Below, in pieces: positions 37,416-46,929 of a stretch of 64,000 bases of DNA. The stretch is from an uncultured Spirochaetales bacterium (GTDB taxonomy: Bacteria; Spirochaetota; Spirochaetia; Sphaerochaetales; Sphaerochaetaceae), in assembly GCA_944393005.1 (NCBI GenBank), contig CALXYO010000009.1:52451-116450 (forward strand). Reading direction: 5' to 3'. The notes under the pieces were generated by a model, which saw only the letters and a list, made by a program, of their open reading frames with translations, was not told the DNA's origin and made no database searches. Each line of letters starts with the position of its first letter. The stretch's first letter is position 1. The translations under genes and the position numbers were made by a program.

Positions 37416-39023
37416 ATGAAGAAAACATTGACAATCATGTTGATTCTCGGTTTTGTTCTGTCACTGGCTTTTGCCGGGGGCAGTGCGGAAAGTTCCTCAA
37501 GTATTGAAATCGATGAGGATTTCGTAGTGACCTATCCTGTTGAGAATGATGGTTACACACTTGACATCTGGTGTCCGATTCAGGCTCCTGCAGCAAAATA
37601 CATTACAAGTTATAATGAGCAGGAAGTATATAACCAGATTTCTGTCAATACCGGAATCTCTACAAATTACATGCATCCGGCTCTTGGACAGGAAGCGGAG
37701 CAGCTCGGCCTTCTGATTGCTGGCGGTGATCTGCCTGATATAATTCAGATCCGCAATCTGTACAGCGGCGGGGCTTCCAGCGGTGTTGAAGATGGAATAT
37801 TCCTTGACCTTACAGATCTTGTGAAAACATACGCTCCTGATTATTATGCACTGATTACAAAAGATGATCTGACATACAAGCTTGCAACTGACAATGATGG
37901 AAGGATCGTTGCTTTCCATCTCCTAAAATCCACAGCGCCTGAGTTCAACAGAATGAATTTCATCTCTGCGGTTATTGACAAATATGGCATTGATGAAATG
38001 CCTGTAACGATTGATGACTATGAGGAAATATTCTCCAAGATGGCTGCAGACGGTCTTGCCGGCATTGCACTGCCTATGAACGGCAGACTGGACCAGTTCA
38101 TGTGGCCATATGGTATCACAAATGATTTCTACATTAAGGAAGACGGTACAGTAGGGTATGGTCCGTATACTGAAAATTACAAAGATTATCTTGAGCTTAT
38201 GCACTCCTGGTATGAAAAAGGATACATCTATAAAGATTTCATGAGCAATCTTTCCACAAACCAGAGAAGGGCTTTGTACTCCAATCTTCAAGTTGGAATG
38301 CTTTATGACTCTGTTGATCTTGCAAAGTCTCAGGCCGAGTCTGTTGGACTTGAGTCAATTCCTGCAAATTATCCCCGTCTTTATGAAGGACAGAAACTTC
38401 ATTTCCAGACTGTAAATTTTGATACTCTTCCTGTGACTGTTGCAGATTCTACCATGGCTACGGTCGTTACTTCCGATTGTGAGCATCCGGAACTTGCTGT
38501 CCAGTATCTCAATTATTTCTATACTCAGGAAGGTGCTGATCTTTGTAACTGGGGAATTAAGGACAAAGCTTATACTGTAGATGAGAACGGAGAAAAGCAT
38601 TTTACGGATTATATGCTCAATAATCCGGAAATCGCACTCGGTGATGTTCAGACCATGTTGAAAATCCATCTGACAGCAAAACTTTCAGAACCAGATGTGG
38701 TCTGCAATCCGAATGTCGTTTCCAATGAGGAAGCTCTTGAGTTGAGAATGCTGTATGCCGATGATCCGGATGTTGACAATTCTCAGGTTCTGCCTACATT
38801 TGATCTTTCTGCTGATGCTTCATATGACAGGTCCAAAATAATGAGAGATATTACGACATATATTGATGAAATGACAATCAAATTCATCACAGGTGTGACT
38901 CCGCTTGATGAATATGACGACTATATGGCTCAGCTTAAGCAGATGGGAATAGAAGATGCAATTCAGATAACACAGGAAGAATACATGAAATTCATGTCCA
39001 AACCAGGACTTGAGAGCCTTTGA
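37416..39023 (+). CDS. Sugar ABC transporter substrate-binding protein
   Basis: A 535-residue extracytoplasmic binding protein. A signal peptide covers residues 1-20 (MKKTLTIMLILGFVLSLAFA) with an AFA cleavage site and no lipobox cysteine, so it is periplasmic and not a lipoprotein. The mature protein is a large LplA/YtcQ-like fold with the ADGLAGIALPMNGRLDQFM segment. It supplies the two upstream permeases. AAGGAG lies nine bases before ATG 37416. It is followed by a strong terminator. Confidence 0.9.
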   Translation: MKKTLTIMLILGFVLSLAFAGGSAESSSSIEIDEDFVVTYPVENDGYTLDIWCPIQAPAAKYITSYNEQEVYNQISVNTGISTNYMHPALGQEAEQLGLLIAGGDLPDIIQIRNLYSGGASSGVEDGIFLDLTDLVKTYAPDYYALITKDDLTYKLATDNDGRIVAFHLLKSTAPEFNRMNFISAVIDKYGIDEMPVTIDDYEEIFSKMAADGLAGIALPMNGRLDQFMWPYGITNDFYIKEDGTVGYGPYTENYKDYLELMHSWYEKGYIYKDFMSNLSTNQRRALYSNLQVGMLYDSVDLAKSQAESVGLESIPANYPRLYEGQKLHFQTVNFDTLPVTVADSTMATVVTSDCEHPELAVQYLNYFYTQEGADLCNWGIKDKAYTVDENGEKHFTDYMLNNPEIALGDVQTMLKIHLTAKLSEPDVVCNPNVVSNEEALELRMLYADDPDVDNSQVLPTFDLSADASYDRSKIMRDITTYIDEMTIKFITGVTPLDEYDDYMAQLKQMGIEDAIQITQEEYMKFMSKPGLESL

Positions 39024-39030
39024 AAGACAA

Positions 39031-39052
39031 GAGCGCCTTCGGGCGCTCCTTT
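39031..39052 (+). terminator. Terminator after the binding-protein gene
   Basis: GAGCGCC (39031-39037), a TTCG loop and GGCGCTC (39042-39048), then CTTTTG. The tetraloop hairpin separates the transport genes from the glycosidase gene; some read-through is possible because the next gene starts 19 bp later. Confidence 0.8.
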
Positions 39053-39070
39053 TGAAAATGGAGATTGAAA

Positions 39071-40078
39071 ATGACTGAGAACAGAAAAAAGATGCTGCTT
39101 GCTGCAGCTGATCCTCAATCACTTATACCTGAAACAGTAAAACCGCTTTTCAATTATTGGATCCGTGATACACACATAGCTCTGTGTTATGACGGGTATT
39201 ATTATCTTACAGGAACGACAAGAGCAGAAGGAGAGGAAGCAGCATTCCGTTTCAATGACGGAATCCATCTGTGGAGAAGTGGAAATCTTAAAGACTGGGA
39301 AGATCTGGGACTTGTCTGGTCGTTTGAGAAAGACGGTACATGGGAAAACAAGTGGATGCGCTTTATGGGAGGAGGTAAGCCTTGCTCTGCAGATGATCCG
39401 GAAGGTCACCGAGCCCTTTATGCACCTGAGATTTACAGTATAAATGGTGACTTTTACATTACTGCAAGTATTAACTGGCCGAAACAGGATGAGAATGATC
39501 CTGCATCCTGTACTTTTCTTCTAAAAAGCATCAGCGGGAAGGCAGAGGGACCTTATACAGATTGTCATGGTGGTCCACTGACTTCACGTATTGATTCAAC
39601 TCTTTTTCAGGATGATGATGGTGCCGTCTATTATATCTGGCAGGATGGAAACATAGCCAGAATGAAGGATGATATGACGGGCTTTGCTGAAGAACCCAGA
39701 AAAATAATACAGCAGCATTATGATCCAGAACCCTATTGTGAAGGGGTTTCCATATTCAAGCATGAAGGCCGTTATCATCTTCTTCTGGCAATATGGATGA
39801 TGGATGAAGGACGAGCAGGATATTTCCCCGGTTGTAAGGAGAAGAAGCTTTCTTATGACTGTGTTGTTGCATCCTCTGATAATATCTATGGTCCGTATGG
39901 TGAAAGATATACTTCAATCACAGGAGGTGGACACAATACTTTTTTCCGCTCGAAAGAGGGAAAGATATATTCAACTATGTTCGGCAATCCTGTAAATGAA
40001 AGTTTTGCTCCTTTCTATGCACGTCCTGCAATTATGGAAATGGAGTATGTTGATGGACGGTTTTATCCGAAAAGGTGA
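39071..40078 (+). CDS. Glycoside hydrolase family 43-like protein
   Basis: A 335-residue five-bladed beta-propeller glycosidase. The first blade is in IRDTHIALCYDGYYYLTGT with the catalytic aspartate region, LYAPEIYSINGDFYITAS follows, and the expected acid residue is in EPYCEGVSIFKHEGRYHLL. Members cleave arabinosyl or xylosyl linkages. No signal peptide is visible, so it should act inside the cell on imported oligosaccharides. ATG 39071 has GGAG seven bases upstream; a TTG at 39065 is less likely. It follows the ABC operon. Confidence 0.75.
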   Translation: MTENRKKMLLAAADPQSLIPETVKPLFNYWIRDTHIALCYDGYYYLTGTTRAEGEEAAFRFNDGIHLWRSGNLKDWEDLGLVWSFEKDGTWENKWMRFMGGGKPCSADDPEGHRALYAPEIYSINGDFYITASINWPKQDENDPASCTFLLKSISGKAEGPYTDCHGGPLTSRIDSTLFQDDDGAVYYIWQDGNIARMKDDMTGFAEEPRKIIQQHYDPEPYCEGVSIFKHEGRYHLLLAIWMMDEGRAGYFPGCKEKKLSYDCVVASSDNIYGPYGERYTSITGGGHNTFFRSKEGKIYSTMFGNPVNESFAPFYARPAIMEMEYVDGRFYPKR

Positions 40079-40340
40079 AGAAATAAAACGGATACAGTAA
40101 AAATTATTAATACCATAGATTTCCGGTTTTGCCTGTGCAGAATAAGTGGAGACATCTCTCTTATGATCTGACAGCAGTGTACTGAGTATTTACGGCAGAT
40201 CAAAGCTTGTTCTTTTTTTTTAGCAATTCCGGAGAATTATGCATTTCAAATGAATTCTGCCACATTCTTTAACATTGCTGCCGGCATTATTCATGTTATG
40301 GAATTCGGCTGGAAAATATCAGAAAAAATAGGAGAAAAAA
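40079..40340. other. Intergenic region before glycosidase gene
   Basis: A 262-bp AT-rich stretch with a TTTTTTTTTT run near 40212. It may carry a promoter for the downstream glycosidase genes. No ORF or firm hairpin was seen. Confidence 0.35.
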
Positions 40341-41375
40341 ATGAACGAAAAAGAATTTGTAATGAGTGCATTCCGCGGAGCAGTATATTTTCCATCAAGG
40401 GTATACAACGCATACCAGACATATGAATATTTCGATGCCTCGGAACTGGAGAGAGACTTCTCATATGCAGAGAAAGCAGGAATCACCGCCTTGAGGATTT
40501 TCACAAGCTATGAACAGTATCTGAAAGACAAGTCAGCTTTCTTCTCGAAATTCGACACACTGCTGGCCATAGCCGCAAAACACAGTATCCGCGTGATGCC
40601 TGTTCTGTTTGAGAACTGCGGCCGTGATTTCACGCCTGAGAATGCAATGGACAGGGACCCTGATACAGCGGTGTGCGTGAAGTCTCCTGCCCTGAAGACC
40701 ATACAGGATCCTTCACTGTGGACAGAATGCCTGCAGTACACACAGGACTTCATGACTCATTATGCAGATGATGAGAGACTTGTAGCCATAGAAATCATGA
40801 ATGAACCTGATTACAAAATCGGAGATGTTGACTTTGCCATTGCCATGCTTAGGAAAGCTCACGAATACAGAAAGAGTGTTCCCCTGACAATAGGATGCAT
40901 AACACTGCAGCAGTGTCTGTACTATGGTGATCTCATTGATGTCTATCAGTTCCATGACAATTTCCCATCTGAGATTGAGTCTTTCAAAAAAGAACTTGAA
41001 TTCGCATCGCAGGTGAAGAGAGTGACAGGAAAACCTGTATGGCTGTCAGAATGGCAGAGACTGAGGAAAAGCGGTCCGGGCTGGGATAAGGCGGAAATAC
41101 CTCAGGAGGAGAAAACTCCGGATCTGGCATCTCTCGCACCTCTTGTATATGCAAGCGGTCTGGGATCATTCTTCTGGTGTCTTATGGTGAAGCCGGCATA
41201 CCTGTCCACACAGAGACCGAACGGCACATACAATGGCTTGTTCTATGAAGACGGAAGTGTCTGCAGCGCTGCGGATTACAAAGCCATAAGCGGCAATGAT
41301 GACATAAAGGAAAAGAAAGGACTGCCGGAATGGTATGTCAGATCGAAAGAAACGAAGGAGAAAAAAAGAAAATGA
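40341..41375 (+). CDS. Clan GH-A glycoside hydrolase (cellulase-like)
   Basis: A 344-residue TIM-barrel glycosidase. The acid/base motif is AIEIMNEPDYK and the nucleophile region is VWLSEWQRL, as in families GH5/GH39-like of clan GH-A. No signal peptide is visible, so it is cytoplasmic. Base composition differs from the preceding ABC and GH43 genes, closer to the window average. It shares an ATGA with the GH2 gene, so both act together on sugars. The exact substrate is unknown. Confidence 0.75.
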   Translation: MNEKEFVMSAFRGAVYFPSRVYNAYQTYEYFDASELERDFSYAEKAGITALRIFTSYEQYLKDKSAFFSKFDTLLAIAAKHSIRVMPVLFENCGRDFTPENAMDRDPDTAVCVKSPALKTIQDPSLWTECLQYTQDFMTHYADDERLVAIEIMNEPDYKIGDVDFAIAMLRKAHEYRKSVPLTIGCITLQQCLYYGDLIDVYQFHDNFPSEIESFKKELEFASQVKRVTGKPVWLSEWQRLRKSGPGWDKAEIPQEEKTPDLASLAPLVYASGLGSFFWCLMVKPAYLSTQRPNGTYNGLFYEDGSVCSAADYKAISGNDDIKEKKGLPEWYVRSKETKEKKRK

Positions 41376-43141
41376 AAGACAGCTACCCCCGTCCGCAGTT
41401 TGAAAGAAACTCATTCATGAATCTGAACGGCTGGTGGACATGCCACATAAGCCGCAAGGCAATGTGTTACAGAAACAGTGACATAGACGAGGAAAGAGTC
41501 TCTTCAAAAGGCTTTGAGACCAGAATACTTGTACCGTTTGCCCCGGAGACACCGGCATCCGGCATGAATGTGCAGGACATCATAGACTGCATATATTACC
41601 ACAGGACCATCCAGTGTGAGTGCCTTGATGAAGAGAAGAGAGCCATACTCAATTTCGGAGCGGTCTTCTATCATTGCGAGGTTTACATAGACGGCATTCA
41701 GGCAGGCTTTCATGACGGCGGTAGCTCTTCATTCAGCATTGATATCACAGCCTTTGTCAAAGACGGAGAGGAGCATGATCTGGTTGTGAAGGCGACAAGC
41801 AATCTGCAGGATGGCAGCATACCATCAGGCAAGCAGTCAAGCTACATGACAAGCTATGCCTGCTTCTATCACCGTACAACAGGAATCTGGCAGACGGTAT
41901 GGATCGAAATTGTCAACCGCTGTGCGCTTGAGAATGTCAGGACCGTATGGAATGCAGGAAGTGAAGAGCTGTACTTCACCCCGTCTTTCAGATCACTGAG
42001 AAAAGGACTGATGCTTGAGAGTGAGGTCATATCGCCCGAAGGAGATGTGTTCACATCCTGCGTTCCGGCATCGCAGAATGGAACATATCATATCAGAATC
42101 AGCAAGCCGGATCTGTGGGAACCTGATCATCCTGCACTATATACCATAAAGTACCGTGTCAAAGACGGAGAAAAGGTGATAGATGAAGTTTCCTCATATA
42201 CAGGCCTGAGAGATATCCGTGTTGAAGGCAATATGATATACCTGAACGGGAAGAAACTGTATCAGAGACTTGTGCTGGATCAGGGATTCTATCCTGAAAG
42301 CAACTGGACAAGTCCGTCGGATGAAGCACTTGAGAATGATATCAGGCTGAGTATGGCAGCTGGCTTCAACGGTGCAAGGCTGCATCAGAAAGTATTTGAG
42401 GAAAGGTTCTTCTATCATGCCGACAGGCTTGGCTATCTTGTATGGGCGGAAAGTCCGTCCTGGGGACTGGACTACAATAATGAAGGACTTGCACACAGGA
42501 ATTTCCTTTCCGAATGGGCAGAGATCGTTGTGCGGGATTTGAACCATCCCTCGATAATCGCATGGACACCTCTTAATGAGACCTTCTATTTCAAAAATCC
42601 ACTTGCACACAGAAGGCTTCACAAGAATGCGTATGAGATCTGCAGGATGCTGGATCCGTCCCGTCCGGTGAATGATGCAAGCGGCTACATACATTACATG
42701 ACGGATCTGTGGACTGTGCATACATATGTACAGGATCCTGATAAACTGGCACAGCAGCTTGAGCTGAAGGACGGAATGCCGTTCCGCAATTATCCCCAGT
42801 ATGAGTCAGAGTACAGCGGACAGCCTTATCTTGTTGATGAATACGGCGGTATCAAGTGGGATCCCGAGACCCAGGGTGACAAGACCCTCTCCAAATCCCA
42901 GAACCTCACATCCTGGGGATATGGAGATGCTGTGCACAGTGAGGAAGAATTCTTCACAAGGCTTGAGAAGCTTACTGATGTCATTCTTTCGATGGATCAT
43001 ATCTGCGGATACTGTTATACACAGCTTACTGATGTCGAACAGGAGAAGAACGGTGTGTATTTCTATGACAGATCGTCCAAGTTCGACACTTCCAGATTCA
43101 GACGGATATTCTCCAGAAAACCGGATGGTTATGACATCTGA
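41372..43141 (+). CDS. Glycoside hydrolase family 2 protein
   Basis: A 589-residue GH2 enzyme (beta-galactosidase/beta-glucuronidase type). The order is a jelly-roll (IDCIYYHRTIQCECL), an immunoglobulin-like domain, then a TIM barrel with NGARLHQKVFEERFF, the acid/base WTPLNETFYF, and the nucleophile glutamate in LVDEYGGIKWD. I start at ATG 41372; the track frame from 41330 includes the end of the upstream gene. It ends at a shared terminator with the AraC gene. No signal peptide, so it is likely cytoplasmic. Confidence 0.85.
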   Translation: MKDSYPRPQFERNSFMNLNGWWTCHISRKAMCYRNSDIDEERVSSKGFETRILVPFAPETPASGMNVQDIIDCIYYHRTIQCECLDEEKRAILNFGAVFYHCEVYIDGIQAGFHDGGSSSFSIDITAFVKDGEEHDLVVKATSNLQDGSIPSGKQSSYMTSYACFYHRTTGIWQTVWIEIVNRCALENVRTVWNAGSEELYFTPSFRSLRKGLMLESEVISPEGDVFTSCVPASQNGTYHIRISKPDLWEPDHPALYTIKYRVKDGEKVIDEVSSYTGLRDIRVEGNMIYLNGKKLYQRLVLDQGFYPESNWTSPSDEALENDIRLSMAAGFNGARLHQKVFEERFFYHADRLGYLVWAESPSWGLDYNNEGLAHRNFLSEWAEIVVRDLNHPSIIAWTPLNETFYFKNPLAHRRLHKNAYEICRMLDPSRPVNDASGYIHYMTDLWTVHTYVQDPDKLAQQLELKDGMPFRNYPQYESEYSGQPYLVDEYGGIKWDPETQGDKTLSKSQNLTSWGYGDAVHSEEEFFTRLEKLTDVILSMDHICGYCYTQLTDVEQEKNGVYFYDRSSKFDTSRFRRIFSRKPDGYDI

Positions 43142-43146
43142 TTTAT

Positions 43147-43188
43147 AAAGGATAGTCCTGTTCACTGTAATATGCGGGATTATCCTTT
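43147..43188. terminator. Bidirectional terminator between GH2 and AraC genes
   Basis: AAAGGATAGTCC (43147-43158) pairs with GGATTATCCTTT (43177-43188), one G-T pair. Both genes end inside or near it; short T-rich flanks are on both sides. Confidence 0.6.
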
Positions 43189-45291
43189 TCTGAACTGCAA
43201 TCTGTACTGTCCCATGGTGATGCCTTCATGTTGTTTGAATTTTCTCATGTAATTGGCGGCATCACTGTATCCTGCATTATGTATGATATCATTGATTGCA
43301 TCATCTGTATTTCTTAGTTGTTCTTTTACATATGCATAACGCAGTTCGGTGACATAGTTTTTGAATGTTGTGTTTGTCTCATCTTTGAAAATTCGCCCGA
43401 TATATGAAAATGAAAGAGAGAAAAGAGAAGATAAAAGATCTAGGGACAGCTCCTTGTCGCGGTAGTGTTCCTGTACATAACTTATTATGTCATGCCGGTT
43501 TTTTATAATTTCCTCTTCCATTTTCCGGCTTTGTATCTGTGATAGTTTTATAATTAAATTTGTCAGTTCCTGTTCAAGCCATGCAGTGTCAGGGTAGGAG
43601 AGAAGTTTTGTCATGAGATCATCATCCCATTCGCCTTCTATTTCCATTGAAAGCCGAACAATATGATTGACAAGATCATAGCATATTCCTTTCTGGATGA
43701 CAGGTGATTTGCAGTCATTGATCTGTGAAAAAATATTTGTAAGAGCGGAGAGTGCTGCATCAGTGGATGTGTTCATGACAGCCTGAGTTATTATTGACTC
43801 TTCCTGTTCAGGATATCTGAAACCGGCTTTAGCCGAAACATCCTTTACAAACAATTCAATACCGCTTTTTTCCAGATGGCTGTGTTCCTGCATATATACT
43901 GATTCAATATATGAATCATCAATTTTGAATGGAGAATCATATGTGCTTCCACCATAAATGAAAATTTCTTTCATTTCATTTCCAATTTGCCGCATGAGCC
44001 ATTGTGAGAGCAAGTTTCGGTCTTTTGATTTGTCATGATTCAGAATGATGACAAGTGTATTATGTCTTCCCCTCTGGCATGTATATGCATCAGTATCTTC
44101 TGATCCTCTTTCAATTTCAGTTTGAATCCTTCCGACTTCTTCTTCTGTCATTGAGTATTCCAGAGGAAGCGTGAAAACTGTAAAAAGAGGGTAGGAGAAA
44201 TAAAGGTTTGCACATTTCAGGTTGTAGTCGAGACTTGATTTGTCGTTGTCCTTGATTGAACCGTCAACCAGTTTATGAAGTACAATTTCCATTATCAGCA
44301 GATTTTTGTGTTCAAGTTCATTTGATATGTTTTCATTCTTCTGTTTTTCCCTGAAAAGCGTAAGATAGTATCTTTTTGCAATGATCAGTGACATGAGAGC
44401 GGAAAAAAGGAGAAGTGCAACAGAAAGAAATGTGAGAATGCCCAGACTTGTTCTGCTTTCAGAAAAGAACTCTTCACTTTCACTTATGATGAGATATGAG
44501 AACCCAGTACGGATATTGCGGTTTTTCATGACCGAGAGTCTGCTGCCTGCTGTTGATATTTCAGAGTATCCTACAGGCAAAAAGGCAAGCTGCTGGATTG
44601 TTTCATCCAGATTGCCGTCACCTATGTTTTCTTTTGTGTAGATGGGATCAAAATAGATATTCATTATATACATCTGGCTGTTTTTGCCGGGAAAGTATTC
44701 TGTATACAGATTGTCAAAATAATCAGATTTTATCAGAAAACACAGGCTTCCTTTTATCTCTCCCCCGGAAAGAGGTAAGGGAAAAAGGACTGCCGTGGAG
44801 TATATCTCATCTCCGTTTACACTCCGTATGGGAAGGTAATACGTTGACAGGACATTGTTAAGTCTTGAGTAAAGACCTGATACAGAAAGAGAAACATCAT
44901 AGTATTCAGAATTTTCGAATTCCGTATAAGTCATTTTCTGATCTTTGACATAAATATTGTTTTTTCCTCTGGGGTAGTACAGAATCAATACATCATCACC
45001 AAGTTCTTCACTGTATCGCCAAAGCATTTGTGTGAATTGATCATCATCTTTTTCATCCGGCAGAATATCATCTCGTGACATGCTGATCGCAATATCCTGC
45101 AGAGAAGAATAAAAGAGATCAACTTCCTGCGTGAACTGGTTAAAGCGGCTCAGATTAAGAGAAACAGTATTTTCAAGCTGTGTTGAGTACTGGCTGTAGA
45201 AAAAGAATGTGGAGAAAATAATGATTGGAACGGAAAATACAAGTAAGTATTTTATGAAAGTTCCTTTGTAATCATTTATTTTTGCAGACAT
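43180..45291 (-). CDS. Membrane-bound AraC-type sensor-regulator
   Basis: A 703-residue regulator started at ATG 45291, with GGGAG nine bases upstream; longer starts are possible. One membrane segment is at about residues 13-35 (YLLVFSVPIIIFSTFFFYSQY), an extracytoplasmic sensor region follows, then a second at about residues 285-305 (SLGILTFLSVALLLFSALMS). The C-terminal about 100 residues contain AraC units (LSLDLLSSLFSLSFSYIGRIF and INDIIHNAGYSDAANYMRKF). This YtdP-like group typically regulates the neighbouring sugar operon; here that is the LplB-type ABC genes. Confidence 0.8.
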   Translation of the reverse strand: MSAKINDYKGTFIKYLLVFSVPIIIFSTFFFYSQYSTQLENTVSLNLSRFNQFTQEVDLFYSSLQDIAISMSRDDILPDEKDDDQFTQMLWRYSEELGDDVLILYYPRGKNNIYVKDQKMTYTEFENSEYYDVSLSVSGLYSRLNNVLSTYYLPIRSVNGDEIYSTAVLFPLPLSGGEIKGSLCFLIKSDYFDNLYTEYFPGKNSQMYIMNIYFDPIYTKENIGDGNLDETIQQLAFLPVGYSEISTAGSRLSVMKNRNIRTGFSYLIISESEEFFSESRTSLGILTFLSVALLLFSALMSLIIAKRYYLTLFREKQKNENISNELEHKNLLIMEIVLHKLVDGSIKDNDKSSLDYNLKCANLYFSYPLFTVFTLPLEYSMTEEEVGRIQTEIERGSEDTDAYTCQRGRHNTLVIILNHDKSKDRNLLSQWLMRQIGNEMKEIFIYGGSTYDSPFKIDDSYIESVYMQEHSHLEKSGIELFVKDVSAKAGFRYPEQEESIITQAVMNTSTDAALSALTNIFSQINDCKSPVIQKGICYDLVNHIVRLSMEIEGEWDDDLMTKLLSYPDTAWLEQELTNLIIKLSQIQSRKMEEEIIKNRHDIISYVQEHYRDKELSLDLLSSLFSLSFSYIGRIFKDETNTTFKNYVTELRYAYVKEQLRNTDDAINDIIHNAGYSDAANYMRKFKQHEGITMGQYRLQFRKG

Positions 45292-45648
45292 CTTTGTTTC
45301 TCCCATTGAAAAAATTTTAAGCTTCATTACTTTGAGGAGCAAGTTTAAATTGTAAGTCAGCTGAAAATTTTCCAATTTCTTTTTATGACTGTGCTATTAT
45401 TTTTAAGTCGGCAAATTCAGTTTATTAAGAGCTGCTGAGCTGGTTATTTATATTGATGAATAACATAAGGAATGAATCTTTGTTTTTCCATTTATATATT
45501 TAGTAAAATGACTTTTAAGTCCAGAAAAATCACTTACTGAATGATTTTTTCGAACTTAAAAATCATTTCAGTGTATTTTTCCAGATTAAAATCTGATGAA
45601 ATTAACGGCAGAAAGAAAACAGCTTCCGGACCGGAAGCTGCCATTATC
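45292..45648. other. AT-rich intergenic region with inverted repeats
   Basis: A 357-bp stretch between two minus-strand genes. GACTT-TT-AAGTC is at 45510-45521, and ATGATTTTT (45541-45549) pairs with AAAAATCAT (45558-45566). The downstream part holds a terminator at 45611-45640. Promoter elements for the AraC gene probably lie here on the minus strand. No gene was recognised. Confidence 0.4.
45611..45640 (-). terminator. Terminator of the dehydratase gene
   Basis: On the minus strand CAGCTTCCGG and CCGGAAGCTG (45631-45640 and 45620-45629 on plus) form a perfect 10-bp stem with a one-base loop, then TTTTCTTT. It follows the 45649 stop by about nine bases. Confidence 0.85.
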
Positions 45649-46929
45649 TTAAGCGTTTTTTCTGTTTTCCTTTTCAAGCTCGTCATCAAGCCTCTCTCTT
45701 GCGACCGAGAGCATAAGTTTTATTCTGTTCTCCTGGTTTACTCTTGCCTGGGAAGGGTCATAGTCGATCGGAACGATATTGCTTTCAGGATATCTTTCCT
45801 TCAGCGGTCTTATCATGCCTTTTGCACATATGTGGTTGGGCAGACATCCGAAAGGCTGTGTCGTTATGATATTCGAGTAGCCTTTCTTTATAAGCTCGAC
45901 CATTTCCGCAGTCAGAAGCCATCCTTCGCCCATCTTGCAGCCCGTATTGATGATCTCTTCTGCATACTGGCTCAGCTCCTTGATGGTTGCAGGTGGAACG
46001 AATTCCTTGTGGCGTGTGATTGCTTTCTCAATGAGGTGTTCATAGTGTGCCATGAATGGCATGCCGAAATGCTTCATGAAGAACGCATACTTCTTTGCCC
46101 GTCCGTAGTACTCTGCGTCCTTTATTCCGTTTGAGAAACCATAGAGGACGAAACCGATGAGGGCAGGGAGCATGACCTCGCAGCCTTCGCTTTCAAGGAA
46201 CTCTTCAAGATTGTTGTTGCCAAGCGGGGCATACTTGAGGTAAATCTCGCCGACAACGCCGACTTTGACCTTTTTCCTGCTTCTGTCAACCTTGATTGCA
46301 GCGAAATCATCAGAGATCTGGTTGACATTCTTCTTCATGTAGTGTCCCAGGTATCCCTTGTTGTTCTTATAGCACTGCCCGAGATATTCAGTCCATTTCT
46401 CCACAAGCCTGTCAGTGTCTCCTTTGTTGACTTCATACGGTCTGACCTGATGTGACAGCAGCATGAGCATGTCGCCATAGATGAGACCGGAGAGAACCTG
46501 AAGAAGCATCTGCGGTTTTATCTCAAAGCCCGGGTTCTTGTTCATTCCCTGGAGGTTGAGCGAGATTACAGGGATCTGAGGATATCCTGCTCTTTCCAGA
46601 GCCTTTATCAGGAGGAAATAATAGTTGCTTGCCCTGCAGCCGCCGCCAGTCTGGCTGATGACCAGGGCGCATTTGTCCGGGTCGCATATTCCCCTGTGGA
46701 TGGCGTCAATCATCTGTCCGATCACAAGAAGGGCGGGGTAGCACATGTCGTTGTGAACATAGCGCAGTCCTTCTTCAATGACTGTGTGAGAAGAGTTCTC
46801 CAGCAGGATGACCTTGTAGCCGTAAAGCTGGAAGGGCTGCTTCATGATATTGAAATGTATGGGAGACATGTTGGGAATAAGGATGGTGTAGTCCTTCTTC
46901 ATCTCCTTAGTGAATGGTACGCTAGGCAT
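45649..46929 (-). CDS. 2-hydroxyacyl-CoA dehydratase-like protein (activase partner)
   Basis: A 426-residue protein of the 2-hydroxyglutaryl-CoA dehydratase D-like family. It has VHNDMCYPALLVIGQ, SQTGGGCRASNYYFLL, and TTQPFGCLPNHICAKG, each with cysteines placed for an iron-sulfur cluster. In many bacteria this sequence is the C-terminal third of a single protein of about 1400 residues; here it is a separate reading frame that starts eight bases inside the upstream gene. The start at ATG 46929 has GAGGAG nearby. Its metabolic reaction is not known. Confidence 0.75.
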   Translation of the reverse strand: MPSVPFTKEMKKDYTILIPNMSPIHFNIMKQPFQLYGYKVILLENSSHTVIEEGLRYVHNDMCYPALLVIGQMIDAIHRGICDPDKCALVISQTGGGCRASNYYFLLIKALERAGYPQIPVISLNLQGMNKNPGFEIKPQMLLQVLSGLIYGDMLMLLSHQVRPYEVNKGDTDRLVEKWTEYLGQCYKNNKGYLGHYMKKNVNQISDDFAAIKVDRSRKKVKVGVVGEIYLKYAPLGNNNLEEFLESEGCEVMLPALIGFVLYGFSNGIKDAEYYGRAKKYAFFMKHFGMPFMAHYEHLIEKAITRHKEFVPPATIKELSQYAEEIINTGCKMGEGWLLTAEMVELIKKGYSNIITTQPFGCLPNHICAKGMIRPLKERYPESNIVPIDYDPSQARVNQENRIKLMLSVARERLDDELEKENRKNA

